NCBI RefSeq assembly: GCF_041734735.1
Contig: NC_134878.1
Span: 4,083,236-4,147,235 of the forward strand
Source of the DNA: Babylonia areolata
Taxonomy: Eukaryota; Mollusca; Gastropoda; Neogastropoda; Buccinidae
Direction: 5' to 3'
Length of the DNA stretch: 64,000 bases
A program made the translations under genes and the position numbers. The notes beneath the pieces were generated by a model. The model saw nothing but the letters and a program-made list of their open reading frames with translations. It had not been told where the DNA came from and searched no databases. Below, piece by piece: positions 1-14,000 of this stretch (positions within the stretch are counted from its first letter, which is position 1; every line of letters begins with the position of its first letter).

Positions 1-80
1 GCGCCAGCACCAGTGCAAAGTCCACAAAACCGTCCTCCTCTCGGGCACACACGTCAGCCTCCTCCGGGAAAACGGCCAGG
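1..80 (+). CDS. ROCO exon 1 of window (N-terminal part of Roc)
   Basis: Reading from base 2 gives 26 codons including KVHKTVLLSG, then one base before the donor gtgagc at 81. The exon enters from the left edge, so its acceptor and the Roc P-loop are not visible. It ends in phase 1, which pairs with an acceptor at 671-672 to make an Asp codon across the junction. The frame was chosen because it matches the phase of exon 2 and gives a mixed hydrophobic/charged strand-like sequence; base 1 frame gives a proline-rich string that fits less well. Confidence 0.7.
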
Positions 81-203
81 GTGAGCATGCATTGACTTCT
101 GTTTTTTTTGTTTATTTTATTTTATATGTAATTTATTTTGAATGCATGCGTAAGAAGAAGAAGAATAGGAAGAAGGAGAAGAAAAAGCAATGAAAATCTC
201 TCT

Positions 204-257
<54 letters not shown>

Positions 258-3152
258 GTTGGCAATAGGAGCATGTGTTCCCTTTTTCTGTTAAGATGTG
301 TGATAGTATTTCCATATTATAGAGACTTCCATATCGGCATTTTGGTGATTGAACAAAATATTCTTGATAGTTCCCTCCCCCTTTGGTTTTACATTGTTTT
401 GGTATCAGATTGATTTTATAATGTGTTTGATTGCTTTCACTGTCTGATATTGATTTCTGTTTACACAGTACAATTTGCATCAGTTTGCCAGAAAACAAGA
501 TCAGAAGATTAAAGACAAAGGTCTTTATTTTTTTTGTTTGTTCTTAAGAATACTGACAGAATGATACTGGTCTAATTACAGAATTTGATTTGCATCAGTT
601 TGCAAAAAAAAGAAGAAAAAAAATCAAAAACATTTTTTCATCCTTCTTTTTGTCGTTGTTGACAGAGCGCAGACAGCCGGAAAAGCACAGCGCCTACTTC
701 CCGTGGGAAGCAAAGCGCATCTCGCAACACGTCCCGCTGCAGTTTTCAGGAGGATGTCAAGGAGACATTTCCGGAGATCTCTCCAGAAGTGCCGGAGAGA
801 GTGGTGACATTAGTTCAGGAGATGTTAGCCGATATACAACGGAGAAACGGCCAGGCAGAGACTGGCACGAAGAACGCGACAGATGTAGAGGTGAAGGCCA
901 CGGATGTAGAGAAAGCCAAGACGGTTGTTTTGAACATCTGGGACTTTGCTGGCCAGGCAGTGTACTATACAACACATCAGGTACTGTTGGCTGTTTTCTT
1001 AGTTCCGAAACATTTTGTTCTCAAAGGTGTATGATGTATGCATGAATTAACGCAACTACCACGTTTAAGTGATCAGAACTATAGGCCCAATTTCAACAAA
1101 GTGCCTTGGGAAAGGCACTGCAGTACTGCTCCTCAGTCCACCCAGGTGTGAAAGGTGTGACACTGGATGTGATATCACCGCCCCACAGTCTTGAATGCTA
1201 TAGGACTTCAACCTTTTTTTTTTTGACCACAGTTTAAATGTCATTTTCAGGGATATCGGCAATCTGCAGTATATATTTTGAGGGCTTTCTTCTGCTAACA
1301 AAAGAAGTGGGAGGGAGAGAATGTGAGTGTGTGTGAATAAAATGTCCCGAGTTCCATGTTGAATGAGTTCAGCAGAAAGTCACTGCATTTCTTGAGAATG
1401 ACAGATTCTGCTTTGGGGCTGACCTCAGCACTTCCTTTCACAGCATATCCTGGCATGAGGTGGACTCTAGAGACGTGTCCAAATTGTTGGTCAGGAAATT
1501 TAACCCATTCCAGCCGGGGGACTTTACAGCCTGGGCAGACTTCACGCCATGTTCATGTTGAAAAACGCAGACAATATACTGTTTTCCTTCGAAAAAATTA
1601 CATGTGGACACATCCTGTTTTCCTTTGAAATTACATGTGGACACATCCTGTTTTCCTTCGGAATTACATGTGGACACATCCTGTTTTCCTTTGGAATTAC
1701 ATGTCGACACATCCTATTTTCCTTTGAAATTACATGTGGACACATCCTGTTTTCCTTTAAAAAAAAATTACATATGGACACATCCTGTTTTCCTTTGGAA
1801 TTACATGTCGACACATCCTGTTTTCCTTTGGAATTACATGTCGACACATCCTGTTTTCCTTTGAAATTACATGTGGACACATCCTGTTTTCCTTCAGAAT
1901 TACATGTCGACACATCCTGTTTTCCTTTGGAATTACATGTCGACACATCCTGTTTTCTTTTGAAATTACATGTGGACACATCCTGTTTTCCTTTGGAATT
2001 ACATGTGGACACATCCTGTTTTCCTTTGGAATTACATGTGGACACATTGTGTTTTCCTTTGGAATTACATGTGGACACATCCTGTTTTCCTTTGGAATTA
2101 CATGTCGACACATCGTGTTTTCCTTTGGAATTACATGTGGACACATCCTGTCTTCCTTTGGAATTACATGTCGACACATCCTGTTTTCCTTTGGAATTAC
2201 ATGTGGACACATCCTGTCTTCCTTTGAAATTACATGTGGACACATCCTGTCTTCCTTTGGAATTACATGTGGACACATCCTGTTTTCCTTTGGAATTACA
2301 TGTGGACACATCCTGTCTTCCTTTGGAATTACATGTGGACACATCCTGTCTTCCTTTGGAATTACATGTGGACACATCCTGTCTTCCTTTGAAATTACAC
2401 GTGGACACATCCTGTCTTCCTTCGGAATTACATGTGGACACATCCTGTCTTCCTTCGGAATTACATGTGGACACATCCTGTCTTCCTTCGGAATTACATG
2501 TGGACACATCCTGTCTTCCTTCGGAATTACATGTGGACACATCCTGTCTTCCTTTGGAATTACATGTGGACACATCCTGTTTTCCTTTGGAATTACACGT
2601 GGACAGATCCTGTTTTCCTTTGGAATTACATGTGGACAGATCCTGTTTTCCTTTGGAATTACATGTGGACAGATCCTGTTTTCCTTTGGAATTACATGTA
2701 GACACATCCTGTTTTCCTTTGGAATTACATGTGGACACATCTGGAAATACTGTAAAAGTTAGTTCCCTTTTGTTTGCGGTTTATGTAAATGTAGGATTGT
2801 GAAAAATGTTTTCATGAGATGAATTTTGACGTCACAGCAGTGCTTAGTTGCAGGGCTTAATGAGTTAAACACTCAGAAACTAAACACCCTGAAGTGGACA
2901 GAACTTGACCTTGTGGAAATTTTTCTGATCTCCCAGGTCAACATATGTGCAGACCTGCTTGTGCCAGAATCCCCTTTGTGTGTGTATGCAAGCAGGAGAT
3001 AAAATACGCACTTAAAGATCCTGTAATCCATGTCAGCATTTGGTGGGTTATGGAAGGAAGAAAGTACCCAACATGCACACCCCCGAAAACTGAGTATGGC
3101 TGCCTACATGGCGGGGTAAAAAGATAGAATGGTCATAGGTGTAAAATGGTAC

Positions 3153-3230
<78 letters not shown>

Positions 3231-4998
3231 TGATTGAATGACACAGGAAATGAAAGATGAACACCCAGTGGCAGGTGTCAGTCAGCTCTACCCAGACAGA
3301 CAGCCTGTTGTACAAATGACTGTGTAAAGTGCTTAGACCTTGGTCTCTGTCTGAAGATAGGGGCTGTATAAATATTCATATCATCATTATCATCATTTAT
3401 TTTTCCTTGCCCTTCAGGTATTCCTGACCAGTCGAGCAGTGTATGTGATTGTGTTCAACTTGTGTGATGACCTGGTTCCCATGGCTACTGACGACACTGA
3501 GGTCAGGCTTGTTTGTGTGGCATTGTGGTGCACCTGTTCTTTGTACCTTTCTCTGTCACCTGTCATTGACTCACTTGTGTAAACAAAGTGAGTGTGTGTT
3601 TTAACCTGGTGTTCAGTTGTCTGTGTGTGTGTGTGTGTGTGTTTGTGGTAAACTTGAACATTGCCATTTTCTCTGGAAATACTTTGTCTGCCAGTACCAA
3701 ATTTGGCTTACACATAGCATGAAAAAAATCTTCACTGTCCTACTGATAACAGGTTGCAAGTCTCCCAAATAAAGCCATATTTCCGAATCATTTACTGTTT
3801 ATTTCGTTGAGATTTGTTACGAAATTTTTGAAAATTCTAAAAACCACTTCCACTGAATTAGGCCTTCTAGAACTAAGTAGAGGTTGTGTTTGAAGACAAC
3901 ATGACCTCGTATTTCTTGTTCACAATCAAAAGGGAAGAAATACAAGTTCTGGACAGAACACATTGTGATACTGACTACACCATTGGCATAATTACTGCAC
4001 ATAAATATTCTGAAGTGGACACTGAATTAACTGGAATGAACATAAACGAAAAATAAACTGGAATGAACATAAACGAAAAATTGAATCGATTGTTTCTTTC
4101 AGAATTAGTCAACTCGTCTTTAAAAAGTGCACTGACCAGTTTCCACAGAACACATATTTGTCTTTAGAAGATGCTTTGAATAATTTTCTGTTGTTCCATC
4201 AATTTTCTGAATGTTTGAATCAAAGTCCAGTTGGTTTCTACCTTTGATTGATTATGTTTGTTATAATAAGCATGCTTTATCCTGCTATAGGAATGTTATA
4301 CTTTGCTCTTGGTCAGACCAATCTTCAGCTCTTCCTTTTAACCTCTGATGCTTTTCATGTCACCTTTCCTATTTCTGTTATCCCACCATCTCTTTTCACC
4401 ACCCCCAGCCCCAACGTGCACGCATACACATACTGCATTCTCTCCCCCCCACGCCCCCTCAATCCCCTACCCCCCGTCTAATATCACTTAACATTGAAAA
4501 GACGTTATGTGGTTCGTCCGTCGGGATCAACGAGCACCATCTAGTCATCCTAGGGGTGGGTGGGTTGGGCTCTGTGGGTGCGCAGATGACTGGTCAGGCC
4601 AATCCGCGCCCGGAAGGTTCTGACGCAGTGTTGGCAGGGGATGGTGGTGGCTGTTGGGGACTTGCTAGCACTGCTTTTCCTGGCCTGAAAAGATGTTAAA
4701 CTAAAGAAAGAAACACACACACACACACAACACACAACACACACACACATGCTTACTCACTTAATCACTCGACTGTATGGTCCATTGTCAGTATAACTGC
4801 CAGAAACTGAAATACATTTAATACAAAGTAATGGTTTTTTGTGGTTCACTTGTTCATGACATTAATTACACTTCATTGCATCCATTCTTGAAAAAAGAAG
4901 AAAATTATTCAAGAAATAATACATCCTCTCGCGCACCTATCCATTGACCTTTCCATACCTTTTCAGTTATAAGTCATGCAAACTTCTTCTCTCTCTTC

Positions 4999-5049
<51 letters not shown>

Positions 5050-8000
5050 CATGTAATGTAATACATGTAGTCTTTGAATCTGTTTCATACTTTTGTGCGC
5101 AAAATCATTATCTTTTTTCTTCCTTGTCTTTCTTCTTCCTTTAGTTAGTTATTGCATAAGTGTGTGTGTGTGTTGTGTGGTGTGGTGTGGTGTGGTGTGG
5201 TGTGTGGTGTGGTGTGGTGTGGTGTGGTGTGGTGTGTTGTGTTGTGTGTGTGTGTGTTGTGTGGTGTGGTGTGGTGCGGTGTGTGGTGTGGTGTGGTGTG
5301 TGGTGTGGTGTGGTGTGGTGTGGTGTGGTGTGTGGTGTGGTGTGTTGTGGTGTGTTGTGTGGTGTGTTGTGTTGTGGTGTGTTGTGTGGTGTGGTGTGGT
5401 GTGTGGTGTGGTGTGGTGTGTTGTGGTGTGGTTGGTGTGTGTGTGGTGTGGTGTGGTGTGGTGTGGTGTGGTGTGTTGTGTGTGTGGTGTGTGGTGTGTG
5501 GTGTGGTGTGGTGTGGTGTGTTGTGTGTGTGGTGTGGTGTGTTGTGTTGTGTCGTGTGTGTTGTGGTGTGTGGTGTGGTGTGGTGTGTTGTGTTGTGTTG
5601 TGTCGTGTGTGTGTGTGTTGTGTTGTGTTGTGTTGTGTTGTGTGTGTTGTGTTGTGTTGTGTTGTGTTGTGTTGTGTTGTGTTGTGTGTGTGTGTGTGTG
5701 TGTTTTTAATGTTTATCGTAAAGCGCTTTGAGCTCCCTTAATGGAGGAAAGCGCTCAACAAGTATCTGTTATTATTATTATTATTATTATTATTACCTCA
5801 GGAATATTCTTCATCCGGTCACTGTACCTGGCATTTTAACATTGCAGGTGAAGGAGGCAGAAGAGTTGTCCACCCTGGAGTACATGGATTTCTGGATGCG
5901 GTCCATTCACTCCCATGCTGCTGAGAATACCCGGGACAGCGTAGAGAACAGCACGCTGTCGCCCCCTATCTTTGTGGTCGGTACACACCGCGACAGTCTG
6001 CATGAAGATCCTGCCACACGGTCTGAAATGGTGAGAGCGAATCCTGAAACATTTTCCCGTTTTTTTTTTTTTTAGCTTTGTTTTGCGTTTGCAAAAAAAA
6101 AAGTATTGAAAGTTGGTTTCTGATATATTGGAAATAATTTTCTATCTTTGCCATGTGCTTTCACTGCGCTTAATGTGCAAGCATGCCTTATTTTCCGTGA
6201 ATTTAAAAGAAAAGTTTAATGGGTGTACATGTGTTACAGATAAGAAAATTATGGTAGTTGTTTGAAGTAAAGCTTATGGTTGCAAACTGATAACTGGTGG
6301 AAAGAGAGTCTTGTTGGACTGATTGTTTTAGTGAGTAGAGATTTTGTATTTTGATTTTGTATTGTGAAGTCCAGTTTATGATTGATCACAAGACTAATAA
6401 AGTTTAAACACGTTTTGTGTCTCCAATACAATGAAATTGCTTTTAAAAGATTAATGACACAGGTGTTGTGGTGATAATGAATCTGAATTTCGGATTTTGT
6501 TTTGTTTGTTTGAATTATTTGATTGAATCCGTTGTTGTGGAGATTAGCTGGACAACTTTCCAGTTATTTGGGAGGAGAAGAGGCAGGTAAAACAAAAATT
6601 CAGAATTTTGTTGGCAAAGTTATAAAGATTATGCAAAGTGACGATTTATTATTTTATGGCTGATTATGTAAAATGGGAGTGAGGATAGGTGCTGTTTAAG
6701 TATCCGTATCATCATAATCATAATAAACAAATGATAATTTGCACTGGTTATTTACTGCAGGTTTTAAGTGTGTTCATGTATGTATGCGTGTATGTTTCGT
6801 CTCACATCCTGTGTGTGTGTGTTTCATTTCACATCCTGTGTGTGTGTGTTTGGTCTCACATCCTGTGTGTGTGTGTTTTGTCTCACATCCTGTGTGTGTA
6901 TGTTTGGTCTCACATCCTGTGTGTGTGTGTGTGTGTTGTGTGTGTGTGTGTGTGTGCATTTCAGGTAGAAGAAAAGTTCAATGAGTTGAGGGACTTTCTG
7001 ACTGGCAAGCCCTACACACATCACCTCGTTACGCCTTTCTTTGCAGTTGAAAACAGCTTAGATGATGATGAAGAGGTATGTCATTGCTGAATATTGTGAA
7101 TAAAAATGGCTGAAAACTTTTCTTTTTAATCACTGACACATCCAATGCAGTAAAATTTAGGTTGCGAATTTATCAAACACAGGCAGAAGGATCACATTTC
7201 AGTTATAGTAAGAGCTTGCAGTATATAGACATATAACTACCATTTTTTTGGGATTATTGCAGATGGAGCGATCAGTGAAGCCACTGATTGAAGGACTATA
7301 TGAACAGTATATGGATGGCCTAATTTCCTTCAATGAAGTGTTCAGACTTTGTCTCTCATAACTGGATTTTTTCCCCCATATTCTTGAAAATTGGGGGTGT
7401 GGTGCACACATATGTAAACTAAAGATAAGGATAAAGTGCTTTGTGCTTGATGTTCTCAAAGAAAAAAAGAAGAAAAGATAAAGTGTTTCATATGATGAAG
7501 ACAAATCTGTGTTAACTGTCATCAGTGACCATGAAGAAGCAAACTGCTTTAAAAAATTCTGATAACTTTTTCAAATAACCCTTTCAGTGCCAAGCCTATT
7601 GGATGCTCAGTTAAAACTTTTTGCCAAGGGATGTTTTGGTAACTGAAGGTAATATTCATTTGAATGATCACAGCATGCAAGCTACTGAAGGAAAGTATAC
7701 ATAACCTTTTCTTGTGTTATACTTTTAAATTATGACAGTTTCACATAAATTGAACGATTTCACAAAATTCCTTCAATGACGCAGATGGAAAATTCCATCC
7801 TGGGGCACTTTTTCACATGGGAGGGGTGTGGAAGTTTCCATCTTGTGGCACTGAAAGGGTGAGATTTGGCTCATGAACAGATGACCTCAGTGATACTGAT
7901 AAACAGAAGTTGTTGACGTCAGAGGTTCAGTTCACAGATTTAACGGTTACATTCTTTCAGCTTTCATCCATTTCCTTTTCTATCTTTGCTTTCAGAATAA

Positions 8001-11000
8001 AGATTGACAGATATAGTTATTCCTTTTTTTCAAACTTTCCATTTTACATTTATTCTCTATCTTTTCCACATTCTGTTCTCTCTCTCTTCCTTCCTCAGTC
8101 TCCTCCCCCACCCCTCTACCTCAACCACCCCCTTTTTGAGTTGAATAGTTCTTCCTGTGCCATTGGTTTTCAGAAATGATGATTTCTCTAAGTAATAATA
8201 ATGAAGATAATGATAACAGAAATGATAATGATGATAATCATATTAATACTAATAATAGATTTTATTTTCAGTCTGATATCATCATCATAGACGAACAGAC
8301 TGTAAGTAAATAAACGACATCATTCCTTTGTGTCGATGTGCAGATCGGCAAGTTGAAGGCGGAGATAGAGCGTGTTGCCGGGCAACAGCAGTACATGGGG
8401 GAGCAGATGCCCATCAAGTGGCTGCGCTTTGAGCAGGAGCTGACTCAGCAGGCAGACAGCGGGGTGCACTGTGCCATGCTCAGTCAGGTACTGATGATGA
8501 TGATGAGGAGGATACTTACATAACACCTGTCCTCAGTCAGAGACCAAGCTGTAAGCCTTTTACAACCATGGAGTCATTCATATTGATACTTGTAAAGCAC
8601 CTGTCCTCGTTCATTCCCTGTGTCATTTAATCGGGTTTCAGTTACACACACATACACAGTCATAAAGACATGTAGCATTTTAATTGTATGACTGTTTTGT
8701 TCATTTATGTTGTAATTTAGGCAGCCATACTCTGTTTTTGGGGGTGTGCGTGCTGAGCATGTTCCTGTTTCCATAACCCACCGAATGCTGACATGGGTTA
8801 CAGGATCTTTAATATGCGTATTTGATCTTCTGTGTGCACTTACACATGAAGGGGGTTCAGGCACTAACAGGTCTGCACACAGGTTGACCTGGGAGATCAG
8901 AAAAATCTCCTCCCTTTACCCACCAGGTGCTGTTACTGAGATTCAAACCTGGGACCCTCAGATTGAAAGTCCAGTGCTTTAACCACTCTGCTGTTGCTAT
9001 AAGTGGGTGCCAGTAAAATCAAAAACGGAAGAAATAAGCTCTGTCAGATGTTTGTTGTCTGTGTCTGTTCAGTTCAGTTGCTTGAGGAGGCGTCAGCTGC
9101 GTTCGGACAAATCCATATGCGCTACGCCACATCTGCTGAGCATATGTCTGACCAGCAGCGTAACCTGATGTGTTTGGTCAGGCCTTGAGTGAAAATATAT
9201 AAAAAAGCAAATAAAAATACGAAAAGATACTATTAATAATGATAAGAATGATCATAAAGCGATATCTTTGTGCTGAGGGGTGCTTGGGACAGGTACATGA
9301 CAAAACTTAATGGGAAAAACATACTTCTGGAATCTTTATTTTAACCAGGAATTGTTTCATTTTTATGTAATTTGATTCTTATGTGGATTTCTTTTTTCTT
9401 TGAACAGGAAACTCTATTTTGAATATTATGAAATTTTTAATATCAAATGAAATCACTGCATCTTTTATGGCATTATTATTTATGATGGGCAAAAACTATG
9501 TGTGACTCATTAAGCGGCAACACCGTTGCTGAATACATGTTCAGGTGAGCGAGATGGCGAGAAATCACGGGGTGGAGACGGAGGAGGAGTTACGCACCAT
9601 GCTGACCTTTTACCATGACCTTGGCCTCCTCATCCATTACGGCGCGGGCATGGAGGACTCGGCGACGCGTGACGCGGTGCTGGAGAACACAGTGGTGCTC
9701 AGCCCTCAGTGGCTGGCTCACAACTTCCGCCACGTCGTCGTGGGCAACAGACCCCAGGACCAGGTGTGTGAGAGAGCTTGTGGCCCTGCGGTCATGTTCC
9801 TGACTGGGAAGTGAGTGGCCACAGGTTCCAGTCCCGTGTATGGACCGGCATTGTTATTATTATTAAAAAAAAAAAAGAAGAAAAGTTTTGTTTAATATCA
9901 GTAATAGTAAACAACCACATTCAGCCAGACTGGCATTACTACTCACCCCCCTGCCCCCTCAAGTAGACTTTGAGTTGCGGTCTGGGTGCTAGTCATTTGG
10001 AGGAGATGATGCACTGAGGCCCAGTGTGTGCGTATACAAAGCGCACGTAACCCATGGCAACAAAAGGGCTGTCCCTGGCCAAAGTTTTAGGGACTTTGTT
10101 GCTGTGTGTCATTGACAGTATCAGTTTGTTTCATTGAGGAAGGTGGCAGAATGGTTAAAACTCTCCCATGCCAATACAGAGTCCGTGAGGGTCTGGGTTC
10201 GAATCCAGCTCTCGCTCGTTCTCCCAAGTTTGACTGGAAAATCGGAACTAAGCATCTAGTCATTCGGATGAGACGATAAACCAAGGTCCTGTGTGCAGCA
10301 CGCACTTGGTGCACTGAAAAAGAACCCATGGCAACAAGAGTGTTGTCCTCTTGCAAAATTCTGTCTAAGAAAATCCTAAGCGAGATGGGTTTTGCTGCTG
10401 GTCAGGGACGGGCACAATAGCCGAGTGGTTAAAGTGTTGGACTGTCAATCTGAGGGTCCCGGGTTTGAATCACGGTGACGGCGCCTGGTGGGTAAAGGGT
10501 GGAGATTTTTACGATTTCCCAGGTCAACATATGTGCAGACCTGCTAGTGCCTGAACCCCCTTCGTGTGTATATGCAAGCAGAAGATCAAATACGCATGTT
10601 AAAGATCCTGTAATCCATGTCAGCGTTCGGTGGGTTATGGAAACAAGAACATACCCAGCATGCATACCCCTGAAAACGGAGTATGGCTGCCTACATGGCG
10701 GGGTAAAAACGGTCATACACCTAAAAGCCCACTCGTGTGCATACGAGTGAACGCAGAAGAAGCTGCTGCTGGTCAGGCATCTGCCTAGCAGATGTGGTTT
10801 AGCGTATATGGATTTGTCAGAACGCAGTGACGCCTCCTTGAAATACTGAAACTGAAACATTGACGGTAGGAGCTGCAGGGATTGTTGCTGTGTGTAGTTG
10901 ACAGTGGAAGGCGCAGTGTTGTTAATTTTTCAAATGTATGTGACACAGTTTCGTGTTTAACAGAGTTTGAATTTTAAGAATCCAGATATGGCCTCTTTGC

Positions 11001-14000
11001 AGTTGGCTGGACGATAACAACGATGCCATATGTTCCTATGTCTGTGTGGGACAGATGTTAGTCAGAACTGACTAACATATCTTTGGAATCAGGTCTTTTT
11101 CAGTTTTTTATCTTTTTTTTTTTTTTAAAGATCACCAAAGGACATAAAGAAACATCAACATAATCGGAAAATGTTTGCATGGCGTGACGTGATTCACTTA
11201 CCGTCCTTCATGTTTCCGTCCAAGTCTGCAGTTTTCCAGCATAGTCACTATTCAGTCTCTTCGTGAGTGTCTTGGGAGTGTTGATGGTGGTGGTGAGGGG
11301 GGATTTTTCACACCACTTGCCATTTTCGGATTCAAATAAAAAGTCAGTGATGAAAAAAAAAAACGAATGAAAAAAGGGAGCTGAAGGAATTTTGTTGCTA
11401 TTTGTTGCTGACAGTGGGAGCTGTGGGGCTGCAGGGATTTTGTTGTTATGTGTCCCTGACAGTGGGAGCTGTAGGGATTTTGTTGCTATTTGTTGCTGAC
11501 AGTGGGAGCTGTAGGGATTTTGTTGCTGTGTGTCATTGACAGTGGGAGCTGTAGAGATTTTGTTGCTGACAATGGGAGCTGTATGGATTTTGTTGCTGTG
11601 TGTCATTGACAGTGGGAGCTGTAGGGATTTTGTTGCTGTGTGTCACTGACAGTGGGAGCTGTAGAGATTTTGTTGCTGACAATGGGAGCTGTATGGATTT
11701 TGTTGCTGTGTGTCATTGACAGTGGGAGCTGTAGGGATTTTGTTGCTGTTTGTTGCTGACAGTATTATTTATTCACCTTTTTTTTTTTTTTTTCCTGAAG
11801 GCCTGACTAAGCGCGTTGGGTTACGCTGCTGGTCAGGCATCTGCTTGGCAGATGTGGTGTAGTGTATATGGATTTGTCCGAACGCAGTGACGCCTCGTTG
11901 AGCTACTGAAACTGAAACTGCTGACAGTAGGAGCTGTAGGGATTTTGTTGCTGTTTGTTGCTGACAGTAGGAGCTGTAGGGATTTTGTTGCTGTTTGTTG
12001 CTGACAGTAGGAGCTGTAGGGATTTTGTTGCTGTTTGTTGCTGACAGTAGGAGCTGTAGGGATTTTGTTGCTGTGTGTCATTGACAGTGGGAGCTGTAGG
12101 GATTTTGTTGCTGTTTGTTGCTGACAGTGGGAGCTGCAGGGATTTTGTTGCTGTTTGTTGCTGACAGTGGGAGCTGTATGGATTTTGTTGCTTTTTGTTG
12201 CTGACAGTGGGAGCTGCAGGGATTTTGTTGCTGTTTGTTGCTGACAGTGGGAGCTGTAGGGATTTTGTTGCTTTTTGTTGCTGACAGTGGGAGCTGCAGG
12301 GATTTTGTTGCTGTTTGTTGCTGACAGTGGGAGCTGTATGGATTTTGTTGCTTTTTGTTGCTGACAGTGGGAGCTGCAGGGATTTTGTTGCTGTTTGTTG
12401 CTGACAGTGGGAGCTGTAGGGATTTTGTTGCTGTTTGTTGCTGACAGTGGGAGCTGTAGGGATTTTGTTGCTTTTTGTTGCTGACAGTAGGAGCTGTATG
12501 GATTTTGTTGCTGTGTGTCATTGACAGTGGGAGCTGTAGAGATTTTGTTGCTGTGTGTCACTGACAATGGGAGCTGTAGAGATTTTGTTGCTGTGTGTCA
12601 CTGACAATGGGAGCTGTAGGGATTTTGTTGCTGTGTGTCATTGACAGTGGGGGCTGTAGGGATTTTGTTGCTGTGTGTCACTGACAATGGGAGCTGTATG
12701 GATTTTGTTGCTGTGTGTCATTGACAGTGGGAGCTGTAGAGATTTTGTTGCTGTGTGTCACTGACAATGGGAGCTGTAGAGATTTTGTTGCTGTTTGTTG
12801 CTGACAGTGGAAGCTGTAGAGATTTTGTTGCTGTGTGTCATTGACAGTGGGAACTGTAGGGATTTTGTTGCTGTGTGTCATTGACAGTGGGAGCTGTAGG
12901 GATTTTGTTGCTGTTTGTTGCTGACAGTGGGAACTGTAGGGATTTTGTTGCTGTGTGTCATTGACAGTGGGAGCTGTAGAGATTTTGTTGCTGTGTGTCA
13001 TTGACAGTGGGAACTGTAGGGATTTTGTTGCTGTGTGTCATTGACAGTGGGAGCTGTAGGGATTTTGTTGTTGTGTGTCATTGACAGTGGGAGCTGTAGG
13101 GATTTTGTTGCTGTGTGTCATTGACAGTGGGAGCTGTAGGGATTTTGTTGCTGTGTGTCATTGACAGTGGGAGCTGTAGGGATTTTGTTGTTGTGTGTCA
13201 TTGACAGTGGGAGCTGTAGGGATTTTGTTGCTGTGTGTCATTGACAGTGGGAGCTGTAGGGATTTTGTTGCTGTGTGTCATTGACAGTGGGAGCTGTAGA
13301 GATTTTGTTGCTGTTTGTTGCTGACAGTGGGAGCTGTAGGGATTTTGTTGCTATTTGTTGCTGACAGTGGGAGCTGTAGGGATTTTGTTGCTGTGTGTCG
13401 CTGACAATGGGAGCTGTATGGATTTTGTTGCTGTGTGTCATTGACAGTGGGAGCTGTATGGATTTTGTTGCTGTGTGTCATTGACAGTGGGAGCTGTATG
13501 GATTTTGTTGCTGTTTGTCGCTGAGAGTGGAAGCTGTAGGGATTTTGTTGCTGTGTGTCATTGACAGTGGGAGCTGTAGGGATTTTGTTGCTGTGTGTCA
13601 TTGACAGTGGGAGCTGTAGGGATTTTGTTGCTGTGTGTCCCTGACAGTGGGAACTGTAGGGATTTTGTTGCTGTGTGTCATTGACAGTGGGAGCTGTAGA
13701 GATTTTGTTGCTGTGTGTCATTGACAGTGGGAGCTGTAGGGATTTTGTTGCTGTGTGTCATTGACAGTGGGAGCTGTATGGATTTTGTTGTTGTGTGTCA
13801 TTGACAGTGGGAGCTGTATGGATTTTGTTGCTGTGTGTCATTGACAGTGGGAGCTGTAGGGATTTTGTTGCTGTGTGTCATTGACAGTGGGAGCTGTAGG
13901 GATTTTGTTGTTGTGTGTCATTGACAGTGGGAGCTGTAGGGATTTTGTTGCTGTGTGTCATTGACAGTGGGAGCTGTAGGGATTTTGTTGCTGTGTGTCA

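Noticed and set aside
1542-2802. Long open frames (398 and 417 codons) on both strands
   Set aside because: They are produced by the 33-bp minisatellite, which lacks stops in several frames; no start context, splice fit or protein family.
5093-5741. Three overlapping 185-212 codon frames rich in Cys/Val/Trp
   Set aside because: T/G-only simple repeat; no A means no stop codon can occur.
10410-10500. tRNA gene at the head of S1 copies
   Set aside because: A and B boxes are present but the acceptor stem does not close and the unit is joined to a SINE body in every copy.
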